Shown: in pieces, positions 1 to 7,245 of the stretch
Position numbering within the stretch: the first letter of the stretch is position 1
How the letters are laid out: each line of letters begins with the position of its first letter
NCBI GenBank assembly: GCA_028690275.1
Contig: JAQVBN010000026.1
Coordinates: 1 to 7,245 of the forward strand
Length of the DNA: 7,245 nt
Reading direction: 5' to 3'
From: Minisyncoccota bacterium
GTDB taxonomy: Bacteria > Patescibacteriota > Minisyncoccia > Minisyncoccales > Minisyncoccaceae
Program-made: the position numbers and the translations under genes
Notes under the pieces: model-generated
What the model saw: the letters and a program-made list of their open reading frames with translations, nothing else
The model's database searches: none
Told to the model about the DNA's origin: nothing

Positions 1-1880
<1,880 letters not shown>

Positions 1881-1900
1881 AGTTTTATATTTTATATTAA

Positions 1901-1927
1901 TTAGCAGTTACGACCTTATACTGCTAA
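1901..1927 (-). promoter_or_regulatory. CIRCE-like HrcA operator of groESL
   Basis: A 27-bp inverted repeat reads TTAGCAGTT, 9 nt, TACTGCTAA. The CIRCE consensus is TTAGCACTC, N9, GAGTGCTAA, so total length, spacing and the outer hexamers TTAGCA/TGCTAA all agree. Only the inner bases of each arm differ. The perfect part is larger than the CIRCE core: AATTAGCAGT (1899-1908) pairs with ACTGCTAATT (1920-1929). It covers the predicted groESL start site and overlaps the -10 box, which is the usual place for HrcA repression. Inferred role: heat-inducible repression of groESL by HrcA. The hrcA gene is not in this window. Confidence 0.82.
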
Positions 1928-1954
1928 TTCTAATCCTTTTAAAAAATTTGTCAA
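1927..1954 (-). promoter_or_regulatory. groESL sigma70-type promoter
   Basis: On the minus strand a perfect TTGACA -35 (1954-1949) is followed by 16 nt and TAGAAT (1932-1927, five of six -10 consensus bases). Transcription should start near 1920, inside the CIRCE-like operator, giving a leader of about 40 nt before the groES ATG at 1880. The -35 box is one half of the 17-bp palindrome shared with the divergent promoter. Confidence 0.72.
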
Positions 1955-1963
1955 ATTGACAAA
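1947..1963. repeat. 17-bp palindrome forming two back-to-back -35 boxes
   Basis: TTTGTCAAATTGACAAA is an 8-1-8 perfect palindrome centred on 1955. Each strand carries TTGACA in it, so it supplies the -35 element of the leftward groESL promoter and of a rightward promoter. Both have a plausible -10 box at 16-nt spacing. It may simply be shared -35 sequence. It could also be an operator for a dimeric regulator, which would act on both directions together; no regulator is identifiable here. Confidence 0.65.
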
Positions 1964-1983
1964 CCCTTAAAAAGTATTATAGT
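1956..1983 (+). promoter_or_regulatory. Divergent rightward promoter before the small frames
   Basis: A perfect TTGACA (1956-1961) is followed by 16 nt and TATAGT (1978-1983, five of six -10 consensus bases). The expected start site is near 1990, only about 8 nt before the ATG at 1998, so the transcript would be nearly leaderless. It mirrors the groESL promoter around the palindrome at 1955. The match is to consensus only; in AT-rich DNA the -10 alone would mean little, but the perfect -35 and mirrored spacing support it. Confidence 0.55.
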
Positions 1984-1997
1984 AACAAAGGTATACT

Positions 1998-2165
1998 ATG
2001 AAATTAAAATTACTCCCCCCAGACAAAATATTCATTATTTTGAATTGTATCGCTGTCTTTTTTTTAATAACATATTGTGGACTTCTCAAAACATTAATCC
2101 TTGTTATTATTGAGCTAATTTTCTTAATTTTTCTCAATAGAAACAATGCTCGGGTGTTAAAATGA
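1998..2165 (+). CDS. Small putative membrane protein, 55 aa, unrecognised
   Basis: I do not recognise this protein. The frame begins MKLKLLPPDK, then has two hydrophobic stretches at about residues 11-30 and 32-46 separated by CGLLK, and ends in the basic tail NRNNARVLK. Positive charge at both ends predicts a helical hairpin with both termini in the cytoplasm. Supporting signs are the promoter at 1956-1983, AAAGG about 6-7 nt before the ATG (the only Shine-Dalgarno-like site in this window), an ATGA overlap with a second small frame, and a terminator after that frame. Against it are the short length, lack of known homology, some codons (CCC, CGG) less usual among its neighbours, and a competing open frame on the opposite strand (2227-1967) that runs into the groESL promoter. 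Likely but unproven coding. Confidence 0.5.
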   Translation: MKLKLLPPDKIFIILNCIAVFFLITYCGLLKTLILVIIELIFLIFLNRNNARVLK

Positions 2166-2266
2166 AGTTCTTTAGAATTATTGGGCTCATTATTTTTCTC
2201 GCTAATAAATATGAAGCTTACAGACAAGAAATTGACCGGAGAAAATGGTATAAGAATAAAGGTTAA
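2162..2266 (+). CDS. Very small basic protein, 34 aa, unrecognised
   Basis: The start codon overlaps the stop of the preceding 55-codon frame as ATGA, the typical arrangement for translational coupling. The product has a short hydrophobic N-terminus (MKFFRIIGLIIFLA, residues 1-14) followed by a strongly charged tail (YEAYRQEIDRRKWYKNKG). That suggests a membrane-attached or amphipathic peptide. Its TAA stop (2264-2266) lies inside the stem of a terminator-like hairpin, so the transcription unit would end exactly with the gene. No family is recognised, and there is no independent Shine-Dalgarno sequence. A role with the upstream small membrane protein is inferred only from the overlap. A chance open frame remains possible at this length. 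Confidence 0.4.
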   Translation: MKFFRIIGLIIFLANKYEAYRQEIDRRKWYKNKG

Positions 2267-2284
2267 TGTAAATTAACTTTTTTT
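2262..2284 (+). terminator. Weak intrinsic terminator after the small frames
   Basis: GTTAAT (2262-2267) and ATTAAC (2272-2277) form a 6-bp stem with loop GTAA, followed directly by seven T residues (2278-2284). The stem is AT-rich, so it would be weak, but the T run is placed correctly. It includes the stop codon of the 34-codon frame and abuts the -35 box of the next operon. Confidence 0.5.
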
Positions 2285-2285
2285 G

Positions 2286-2314
2286 TTGACTTTATTCTTT
2301 ATTTATATTATTAT
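2286..2314 (+). promoter_or_regulatory. Promoter of the secG operon, possibly leaderless
   Basis: TTGACT (2286-2291, five of six) is followed by 17 nt and TATTAT (2309-2314, five of six). A start 7 or so bases downstream falls at about 2321, next to the ATG at 2322, which has no Shine-Dalgarno sequence. The sequence therefore points to leaderless transcription. The region is very AT-rich, so other -10 choices exist. Confidence 0.5.
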
Positions 2315-2321
2315 TACTTTA

Positions 2322-2672
2322 ATGATAACAAACCTCATAATTAAAATATTAGTTGGAATAGTCTCAACTGGCTTAGCTACTTATTTTATTAATGGAGTGA
2401 CCACAGATGGAACTATCACAACTATTTTATTTGTTGGAGCCATTATAGGGTTGTTATTATTCTTCTTAAAGCCAATATTAAAATTAATCACTTTTCCTTT
2501 AAGAGTAATCACTTTAAATCTGTTTACGATCGTTATAGTAATGGCACTAATCTGGATAGTTGATGTCCTTCTTCCTTCGTCTCAATTTGAAATTAATGGA
2601 ATAACTAGTCTTTTTTACTTCTCACTAATTACTTGGGGAGTGGAATTAATGACTTCTTTTATTAAAAAATGA
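2322..2672 (+). CDS. PF04020-type (phage holin 4 / YvlD-like) membrane protein
   Basis: This is a 116-residue integral membrane protein of the small family named after phage holins but widespread in bacterial chromosomes. Four hydrophobic segments lie at about 4-24, 32-49, 66-84 and 95-113. The family signature is the stretch LKPILKLITFPLRVITLNL (49-67) followed by a helix ending WIVDVLLP (78-85). Its molecular function is not established, and nothing nearby suggests lysis or a prophage. An in-frame TTG at 2283 would add 13 residues, but that start lies inside the upstream terminator T run and before the predicted promoter, so the ATG at 2322 is preferred. The stop overlaps the secG start as ATGA, which suggests translational coupling with a secretion component. 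Family assignment is fairly sure; role unknown. Confidence 0.82.
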   Translation: MITNLIIKILVGIVSTGLATYFINGVTTDGTITTILFVGAIIGLLLFFLKPILKLITFPLRVITLNLFTIVIVMALIWIVDVLLPSSQFEINGITSLFYFSLITWGVELMTSFIKK

Positions 2673-2884
2673 ACAATATAATATCAATTACACAAATAGT
2701 AACTTCTGTATTAATTATTATTTTAGTATTAATGCAACAAAGAGGAACAGCACTTGGCTCTGCTTTTGGTGGAGGTGGTGAGGTTTATTCTACAAGAAGA
2801 GGAGCTCAGAAAAAGATATTTATCCTTACTGTTATTCTTGTTGTCATCTTTATTGGACTTTCTCTTGCCAATTTAATCTATTAA
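2669..2884 (+). CDS. secG: Preprotein translocase subunit SecG
   Basis: SecG is the small accessory subunit of the SecYEG channel and aids SecA-driven export. The 71-residue protein shows the typical layout: a first transmembrane helix (about 4-22), the conserved cytoplasmic loop LMQQRGTALGSAFGGGGE (21-38) with its glycine-rich core, a basic patch STRRGAQKK (41-49), and a second transmembrane helix (50-70). Length matches the short bacterial forms. The start codon overlaps the upstream stop by ATGA and no Shine-Dalgarno sequence is present, so translation probably depends on coupling. The solute-binding protein begins 1 nt after its stop. Being upstream of an exported, membrane-anchored protein fits an envelope-biogenesis grouping. 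Confidence 0.94.
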   Translation: MNNIISITQIVTSVLIIILVLMQQRGTALGSAFGGGGEVYSTRRGAQKKIFILTVILVVIFIGLSLANLIY

Positions 2885-2885
2885 A

Positions 2886-4832
2886 ATGTTTTTAAAAATA
2901 CAAACACCCTCTTTCACGCAGTGGGTACAATCATTCAAGACTTTTGTTTTGTGGGAAAAGATTGTTTTCTTTGTTTTTTTAGCCCTATTCCTTTATTCTA
3001 CTATCTTCCTTATCAATAGTTTCTACAATAACAATACGGAAACTGTTCCTGCTTACGGAGGAATTATAAGAGAAGGATTGGTAGGACAACCAAAACATTT
3101 AAATCCAATTTATAGCTCTACTTTAGATATTGATAAAGATCTTGTCGAACTTCTTTATTCTGGGCTAATGAAATATGGAGTAGATGGAAAAATTGAAAAC
3201 GACTTAATCGAAAATTACAGTTTTAGTGAGAATGGAAAGACTTTCTACTTTAAAATAAAAGAAAATGTTCTTTGGCACGATGGAAAGACTTTAACAATGG
3301 ACGATGTGGTTTTTACCTTAAATGTCATCCAAGACACAGAATATCTAAGTCCACTTAGAACTAGTTTCCTTGGTGTAAGTTTAGAAAAAATGTCAGACTA
3401 TGAAGGAGTTTTTAAATTATCAGAAATATACGGTGGTTTTTTAGAAAACCTAGTAAGTTTAAAAATTATTCCTAAACATGCTCTTGAAAATATCCCTGCT
3501 CAAGATTTTGCTTCTGACGAAAATATAAATATAACCTCCCCTATTGGTTCTGGTCCTTATAAGATATATAAAGTAAAAGGTTCTATCACTTCAATCCAAT
3601 TCCGAGCTAATGAAAATTATTATAACGGACGACCTTATATTAAAGATATTATTTTTAATTTTTATTCTACAGAAAAAGAATTAGAAAACGCTCTTCTTAA
3701 AGGAAGTATTGATAATGCTCACCTATCTACAGTAGTTGATCATTACAACATTTCTTATACTACCCCTAATTATTTTGGCATTTTCTTAAATACAAAAAAT
3801 GAAATCTTAGAAAATAACGAAATAAGACAGGCTTTAAGTTTGGCAATCAATAGAGAGGAAATTTTAAACAACATTCTTTTAGGTGAAGGCTATACCCTAT
3901 CCTCTCCGATCCTTTCAAGATATTATGGTTTTGAAAGTAATGAAATAGAATATAATCCAGAAGAAAGTGTTAAAATTCTAGAAAATAATGACTACGAATT
4001 AAACGAAGAAGGCGTTAGGATTCAAGAAATAGAAAAGGTTAACAACGAAAATATTAGCCAAGATCTTCAATATGGAAGCACTGGAATCCAAGTAGAAAGA
4101 CTTCAAGAATGTTTATCTACCTTTCCTGATATTTATCCAAGTCAAAAAGTAACTGGAACTTTTGGAAACGAAACTAAGGCTGCCGTTATTCTATTTCAAG
4201 AAACATACGCAGATGAAATTCTTGCTCCGAGCAATTTAACTTCTGGGACAGGAAAAGTAGGTTTGTCTACAAGAGCAAAGATAAATGATCTTTGTTTTAA
4301 AGGAGAAAGCACAGAAACAAAATTAGAGTTTACTTTAAAAACAACAAGTTACTCTATTCTTCCAGCGGTAGCAGAAAATATAAAAAATCAATTAGAAAGA
4401 ATTGGTGTTAAATTAAATATAGAGACCTTTAGTAATACTGAAATAAAACAAGTTATTAGAGAAAGGAACTACGATATGATATTGTTTGGTGAAAAATTAA
4501 TAACCACCCCAAATCCTTTACCATATTTTCATTCAACTCAGATTTTTGACCCAGGACTAAACCTAAGTGTTTGGCAAAACGAAGACGCAGATGAAATCCT
4601 TGAAAAAATTAGAATATCTTATAGTTTTGATAGTGAATTAATTAATGACTTAAAAGAATTCGAAGAAATCTTCTTTGAAGAAAATCCTGCCATTTTACTT
4701 TATTCACCAAATTATATTTATTATATCTCTCCTGAAATAAAAGGGATTTCTGGAGAAAAATTAGTCACCCCCTCTCAAAGATTTAGCAATATTGAAAGTC
4801 TTTATTTAAAAACTAAAAAAGTATGGAAATAA
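2886..4832 (+). CDS. Membrane-anchored family 5 (peptide-type) solute-binding protein with nested peptidoglycan-binding domain
   Basis: The 648-residue protein resembles DppA/OppA-type extracellular solute-binding proteins. Residues 1-25 are cytoplasmic. A hydrophobic segment at about 26-46 looks like a signal anchor; there is no lipobox cysteine. The binding-protein fold follows: REGLVGQPKHLNPIYSS (62-78), WHDGKTLTMDDVVFTL (130-145), GSGPYKIYKVK (221-231) and EIRQALSLAINREEIL (312-327). At about 391-470 the fold is interrupted by a PG_binding_1-like module (YGSTGIQVERLQECL, then VTGTFGNETKAAVILFQ, ending INDLC). Cys409 and Cys470 sit at its two ends and may form a disulfide. The binding-protein C-terminal lobe resumes at about 480-648. 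No permease or ATPase gene is adjacent, so its transporter, if any, lies elsewhere. It starts 1 nt after secG and overlaps the isomerase gene by 10 nt. Ligand unknown. Confidence 0.9.
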   Translation: MFLKIQTPSFTQWVQSFKTFVLWEKIVFFVFLALFLYSTIFLINSFYNNNTETVPAYGGIIREGLVGQPKHLNPIYSSTLDIDKDLVELLYSGLMKYGVDGKIENDLIENYSFSENGKTFYFKIKENVLWHDGKTLTMDDVVFTLNVIQDTEYLSPLRTSFLGVSLEKMSDYEGVFKLSEIYGGFLENLVSLKIIPKHALENIPAQDFASDENINITSPIGSGPYKIYKVKGSITSIQFRANENYYNGRPYIKDIIFNFYSTEKELENALLKGSIDNAHLSTVVDHYNISYTTPNYFGIFLNTKNEILENNEIRQALSLAINREEILNNILLGEGYTLSSPILSRYYGFESNEIEYNPEESVKILENNDYELNEEGVRIQEIEKVNNENISQDLQYGSTGIQVERLQECLSTFPDIYPSQKVTGTFGNETKAAVILFQETYADEILAPSNLTSGTGKVGLSTRAKINDLCFKGESTETKLEFTLKTTSYSILPAVAENIKNQLERIGVKLNIETFSNTEIKQVIRERNYDMILFGEKLITTPNPLPYFHSTQIFDPGLNLSVWQNEDADEILEKIRISYSFDSELINDLKEFEEIFFEENPAILLYSPNYIYYISPEIKGISGEKLVTPSQRFSNIESLYLKTKKVWK

Positions 4833-5386
4833 AACCAAGTATTAGATACGCAAAAGAAATGCAAGATGTTCTTTTAAGTAAGGATATAAATCCTGAAGAA
4901 GAACTATATTATATGTTTCGAGGAGTGGGAGACAAAAATAGAATAAGGTATGATATAACCGAAATTCCTGGAAAAATCATTGGTGATGAATTCGTAAAAA
5001 CAAAAGGTCATTATCATGATGAATTTAAAGAAGTATATATCGTACTTGAAGGAGAAGCTATCTTCCTTATGCAAAAAGGAAGAGATATAATTGAAGATGT
5101 CTACTTTGTTCACGCTAATAAAAACGAAGTTGTTATCATTCCCTATGGCTACGGACATATAACAATTAATCCAAGTGATGTTACCTTAAAACTCGGAAAC
5201 TTTGTTTCTGATGAATGTGGTCATGACTACGAATCAATAGGAAAAAAATCAGGAGCTTCATATTTTTACACCACAAAAGGCTGGATTAAAAATAGCAATT
5301 ACAAAGAAGTTCCAGAAATAAGAGAAGAAATGCCTTTAAAGGAATTACCAAATAATATTGATAATCTCTGCTCAAAAAGAGCTTAA
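4823..5386 (+). CDS. Cupin-type glucose-6-phosphate isomerase
   Basis: This enzyme interconverts glucose 6-phosphate and fructose 6-phosphate in glycolysis. It belongs to the metal-dependent cupin family (PF06560) first known from archaea such as Pyrococcus, unrelated to the common PGI fold. The 187-residue length fits. Metal ligands are recognisable by comparison with the archaeal enzyme: His63 and His65 in TKGHYH, Glu70 in KEVYIVLEGE, and His112 in PYGYGHITIN. The family-typical GHDYESI follows at 133-139. The ATG lies within the last codons of the solute-binding protein gene (10-nt overlap), without a Shine-Dalgarno sequence. The next Met (residue 13) would remove the conserved N-terminus and is less likely. 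The last dozen residues are lysine/cysteine-containing and poorly conserved-looking. Identification is strong from the complete metal-site set. Confidence 0.92.
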   Translation: MEIKPSIRYAKEMQDVLLSKDINPEEELYYMFRGVGDKNRIRYDITEIPGKIIGDEFVKTKGHYHDEFKEVYIVLEGEAIFLMQKGRDIIEDVYFVHANKNEVVIIPYGYGHITINPSDVTLKLGNFVSDECGHDYESIGKKSGASYFYTTKGWIKNSNYKEVPEIREEMPLKELPNNIDNLCSKRA

Positions 5387-5395
5387 CTAATTAAA

Positions 5396-5451
5396 AGTTT
5401 GGACTTTTAAAAATATTAAACTAAATTTTAACGTTTTTAAAAGGACAAACT
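5396..5451 (+). promoter_or_regulatory. Long hairpin with tandem G-A pairs upstream of rnj
   Basis: The arms AGTTTGGACTTTTAAAAA (5396-5413) and TTTTTAAAAGGACAAACT (5434-5451) pair at 16 of 18 positions. The two non-Watson-Crick positions are G5402 opposite A5445 and A5403 opposite G5444, which is the tandem sheared G-A arrangement common in structured RNA. The loop can continue the stem (5416-5420 with 5427-5431) after one G-U and one mismatch. It ends 20 nt before the RNase J start codon and is not followed by a T run, so it is not a standard terminator. A competing 8-bp hairpin (5391-5410, loop TTGG) shares its left arm. A -10-like TAAAAT at 5457-5462 could start transcription after the hairpin, in which case it would belong to the 3' end of the upstream operon instead. 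Confidence 0.6.
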
Positions 5452-5471
5452 ACGTCTAAAATAAATAAATT

Positions 5472-7172
5472 ATGGAAACAAAAGAAATAACACAAAAAGA
5501 ACCTTATCTTAAAATCATCCCTCTTGGAGGTCTAGGTGAGGTTGGAAGGAATATGACCCTTCTCGAATACAAGGATTCAATCCTTATTATTGATATGGGT
5601 TTTAGAATGCCCGAAGAAGGAATGCCAGGAATTGATTACATCATTCCAAACATTTCCTACTTAATAAAGAATAAAAAATATAAAAACGTTGTCGGCGTCT
5701 TATTTACTCATGGTCACTACGATCATATCGGAGCCGTTCCTTATATCATGAACCGAATAGGAAACCCTCCTATGTATGCTGGACCTTTAACAAAAGGGAT
5801 TATTTTGAAACGTCAAGAAGATGTTCCAATGCAACCAAAATTAAAAATTACAGAAGTAAGAGATGGTTCTAAAATCGAACTTGGACCTTTTAAGGTAGAG
5901 TTCTTTAGACAAACACACACTATCCCAGACAACTTAGGAATGTTTATCGAAACTCCTGCTGGAAACATAGTTCATACTTCTGATTTTAAGTTTGATAAAT
6001 ATCCAGTTAACGAAGAACCTTCTGATTTTGCTAAATTAACAAAACTAGGTAATAAAGGAGTTACTCTTTTGATGTCTGACTCTACTGGAGCAGAACAGGA
6101 AGGACACTCTCTTTCTGAAAGAGAAATTAATAAAAACTTAGCTGAAATTTTCAAAAAAACAAAAGGAAGAATTATTGTAGCTACTTTCTCTTCATTGATT
6201 AATAGAATTCAACAAATAGTTACTCTTTCTGAAAAAAGTGGAAGAAAGGTTGCTGTGGTTGGACACTCAATGAAAACTAATATCTGGTTAACCAAAGAGT
6301 TGGGATTATTAAAGGCCAAAAAAGGTACTATTTTAAAGAAAGTAAGCGAAGTTAATAACTACAAAGACAACGAAGTTACTATTATTTGTACAGGAGCTCA
6401 AGGAGAAGAAAGTGCTGGTTTAATGAAAATTGTTCTTAAAGAACACCCTACTGTCTCTATAAAACCAGGCGACACTATGATTTTTTCATCTTCTGTTATT
6501 CCTGGAAACGAACGAGCCGTTCAAGCATTAAAAGATGATCTTTTAAGACAAAAAGCTATTATTTATCACTATGGAATGATGGATATTCATGCGGGAGGAC
6601 ACGCCAAACAAGAAGAATTAAAAGAAATGATGAACATGATGAAGCCAAAATTCTTTATGCCAATTCATGGACAATATTCAATGCTTGTCGGTAATTCCCT
6701 TTTAGCTCAAGAATGTAACATTCCCGAAGAAAACGTTATTCTCGCAGATAATGGAAATATTATTAATTTACAAAAAAACAAAGCATATATAGACAAGAAA
6801 GAAGTTCCTGCAAACTTCGTTATGGTTGATGGTCTTGGAGTTGGAGATGTTGGAGAAGTTGTTTTGAGAGACAGACAAGCTCTTGCAGAAGACGGCATCT
6901 TTGTTATTATCGCTATTGTTAATAGAAAAACTGGAAAAGTTCAAACTTCCCCAGACATTATTTCTAGAGGTTTTGTTTACTTAAAAGAGTCACAAGACTT
7001 ACTTGCCGAAACAAGAAAAAAGATTGTTCTTTCTATTGAAGGAGCAACTGGTTCAAGTAAGATAGTAAACTGGACTTATATGAAAGATAAAATAAGAGAT
7101 GACATTGGAGACTTTTTATTCAAAAAAACAGAAAGACGTCCAATGGTATTACCAGTAATAATTGAAGTATAA
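5472..7172 (+). CDS. rnj: Ribonuclease J
   Basis: RNase J is a metallo-beta-lactamase/beta-CASP ribonuclease with endo- and 5'-to-3' exonuclease activity, central to mRNA decay and rRNA maturation. The 566-residue length is typical. Motifs in order: PLGGLGEVGRNM (17-28), the zinc-binding HGHYDH at 80-85 (His80, His82, Asp84, His85), His149 in QTHTIPDN, and Asp171 in HTSDFKFD. The beta-CASP part carries DSTGAEQEGHS (203-212), GHSMKTN (264-270), DIHAGGHAKQEELK (371-384) and the final zinc ligand region MPIHGQY (396-402). A C-terminal domain (about 450-566) is complete. The fold begins within 15 residues of the ATG, so this start is right; it has no Shine-Dalgarno sequence. A structured spacer precedes it and trpS follows after 4 nt. 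Nothing indicates a broken active site. Confidence 0.96.
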   Translation: METKEITQKEPYLKIIPLGGLGEVGRNMTLLEYKDSILIIDMGFRMPEEGMPGIDYIIPNISYLIKNKKYKNVVGVLFTHGHYDHIGAVPYIMNRIGNPPMYAGPLTKGIILKRQEDVPMQPKLKITEVRDGSKIELGPFKVEFFRQTHTIPDNLGMFIETPAGNIVHTSDFKFDKYPVNEEPSDFAKLTKLGNKGVTLLMSDSTGAEQEGHSLSEREINKNLAEIFKKTKGRIIVATFSSLINRIQQIVTLSEKSGRKVAVVGHSMKTNIWLTKELGLLKAKKGTILKKVSEVNNYKDNEVTIICTGAQGEESAGLMKIVLKEHPTVSIKPGDTMIFSSSVIPGNERAVQALKDDLLRQKAIIYHYGMMDIHAGGHAKQEELKEMMNMMKPKFFMPIHGQYSMLVGNSLLAQECNIPEENVILADNGNIINLQKNKAYIDKKEVPANFVMVDGLGVGDVGEVVLRDRQALAEDGIFVIIAIVNRKTGKVQTSPDIISRGFVYLKESQDLLAETRKKIVLSIEGATGSSKIVNWTYMKDKIRDDIGDFLFKKTERRPMVLPVIIEV

Positions 7173-7176
7173 AAAT

Positions 7177-7245
7177 ATGAAAATATTTAGCGGAGTACGT
7201 CCAACAGGAGAAATCCATTTAGGAAATTATTTAGGAGCTATCAAG
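7177..7245 (+). CDS. trpS: Tryptophanyl-tRNA synthetase, N-terminal fragment
   Basis: Only the first 23 codons are in the window. They read MKIFSGVRPTGEIHLGNYLG and continue AIK, the classic TrpRS opening: the SGxRPTG segment followed by the class I HIGH-type signature HLGN that binds ATP. The enzyme charges tRNA-Trp with tryptophan. It starts 4 nt after the RNase J stop with no Shine-Dalgarno sequence and no room for a T-box leader or separate promoter, so it is probably co-transcribed with rnj. Identification rests on the signature alone but that is distinctive. Confidence 0.93.
   Translation, partial: MKIFSGVRPTGEIHLGNYLGAIK

Noticed and set aside
1881..1997. tRNA or other structured RNA gene in the divergent spacer because of the inverted repeats.
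   Set aside because: No cloverleaf or conserved tRNA bases are present; the repeats match a CIRCE-type operator and promoter elements.
1967..2227. 86-codon open frame on the minus strand between groES and the secG operon.
   Set aside because: It runs through the rightward promoter to within the groESL -35 region, has no family resemblance and no ribosome-binding or promoter signal. The opposite-strand small frames have promoter, overlap and terminator.
2322..2672. Prophage or lysis module suggested by the holin-like family name.
   Set aside because: The PF04020 name is historical; there is no endolysin, phage structural gene or integrase, and the gene is coupled to secG.
4904..5158. Minus-strand open frame inside the isomerase gene.
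   Set aside because: It is antisense to conserved metal-site codons and its product has no recognisable domain.
5391..5410. Terminator from TTAAAAGT-TTGG-ACTTTTAA after the isomerase gene.
   Set aside because: No T run follows on either strand in the right place; the stem is better explained as an alternative pairing of the longer hairpin at 5396-5451.
5972..6898. Minus-strand open frames at 5972-6154 and 6707-6898.
   Set aside because: Both are shadows within the RNase J gene, whose full set of motifs is intact.
7173..7176. T-box or attenuator control of trpS.
   Set aside because: Only 4 nt separate rnj and trpS, leaving no leader.

Overview
This is an AT-rich, tightly packed bacterial chromosome segment with no prophage, insertion sequence, CRISPR array, rRNA or tRNA visible. 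The gene set is small-genome housekeeping: GroES/GroEL, SecG, a membrane-anchored family 5 solute-binding protein with a peptidoglycan-binding module inside it, a cupin-type (archaeal-style) glucose-6-phosphate isomerase, RNase J and the start of tryptophanyl-tRNA synthetase. Together with overlapping genes and an almost complete lack of Shine-Dalgarno sequences, this suggests a Patescibacteria/CPR genome, perhaps Parcubacteria-like. That placement is inference from gene content; no rRNA is present to confirm it.

Layout. Positions 1-1880 (minus strand) hold groES followed 4 nt later by groEL, which leaves the window just before its C-terminus. Positions 1881-1997 are a compact divergent control region. 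It contains a CIRCE-like HrcA operator over the groESL start site and two back-to-back promoters whose -35 boxes form one 17-bp palindrome. A 15-bp perfect inverted repeat flanks the region and includes both divergent start codons. Positions 1998-2266 (plus strand) carry two overlapping small reading frames (55 and 34 codons) that I do not recognise, closed by a weak hairpin-plus-T-run terminator.

Positions 2322-5386 (plus strand) look like one operon: a four-helix PF04020-type membrane protein, secG, the solute-binding protein and the isomerase. The genes are joined by an ATGA overlap, a 1-nt gap and a 10-nt overlap. An 85-nt spacer then holds a long RNA-like hairpin with tandem G-A pairs. 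RNase J follows (5472-7172), and trpS starts 4 nt after it and runs off the window.

How the genes relate. groESL is a protein-folding operon probably under HrcA heat-shock control. The plus-strand operon mixes secretion (SecG), envelope functions (PF04020 protein, solute-binding protein) and sugar-phosphate metabolism, and is joined by coupling rather than by an obvious pathway. The rnj-trpS pair is RNA decay and translation. The least explained parts are the divergent switch-like region with its small reading frames, the hairpin ahead of rnj, and the nested domain in the solute-binding protein.
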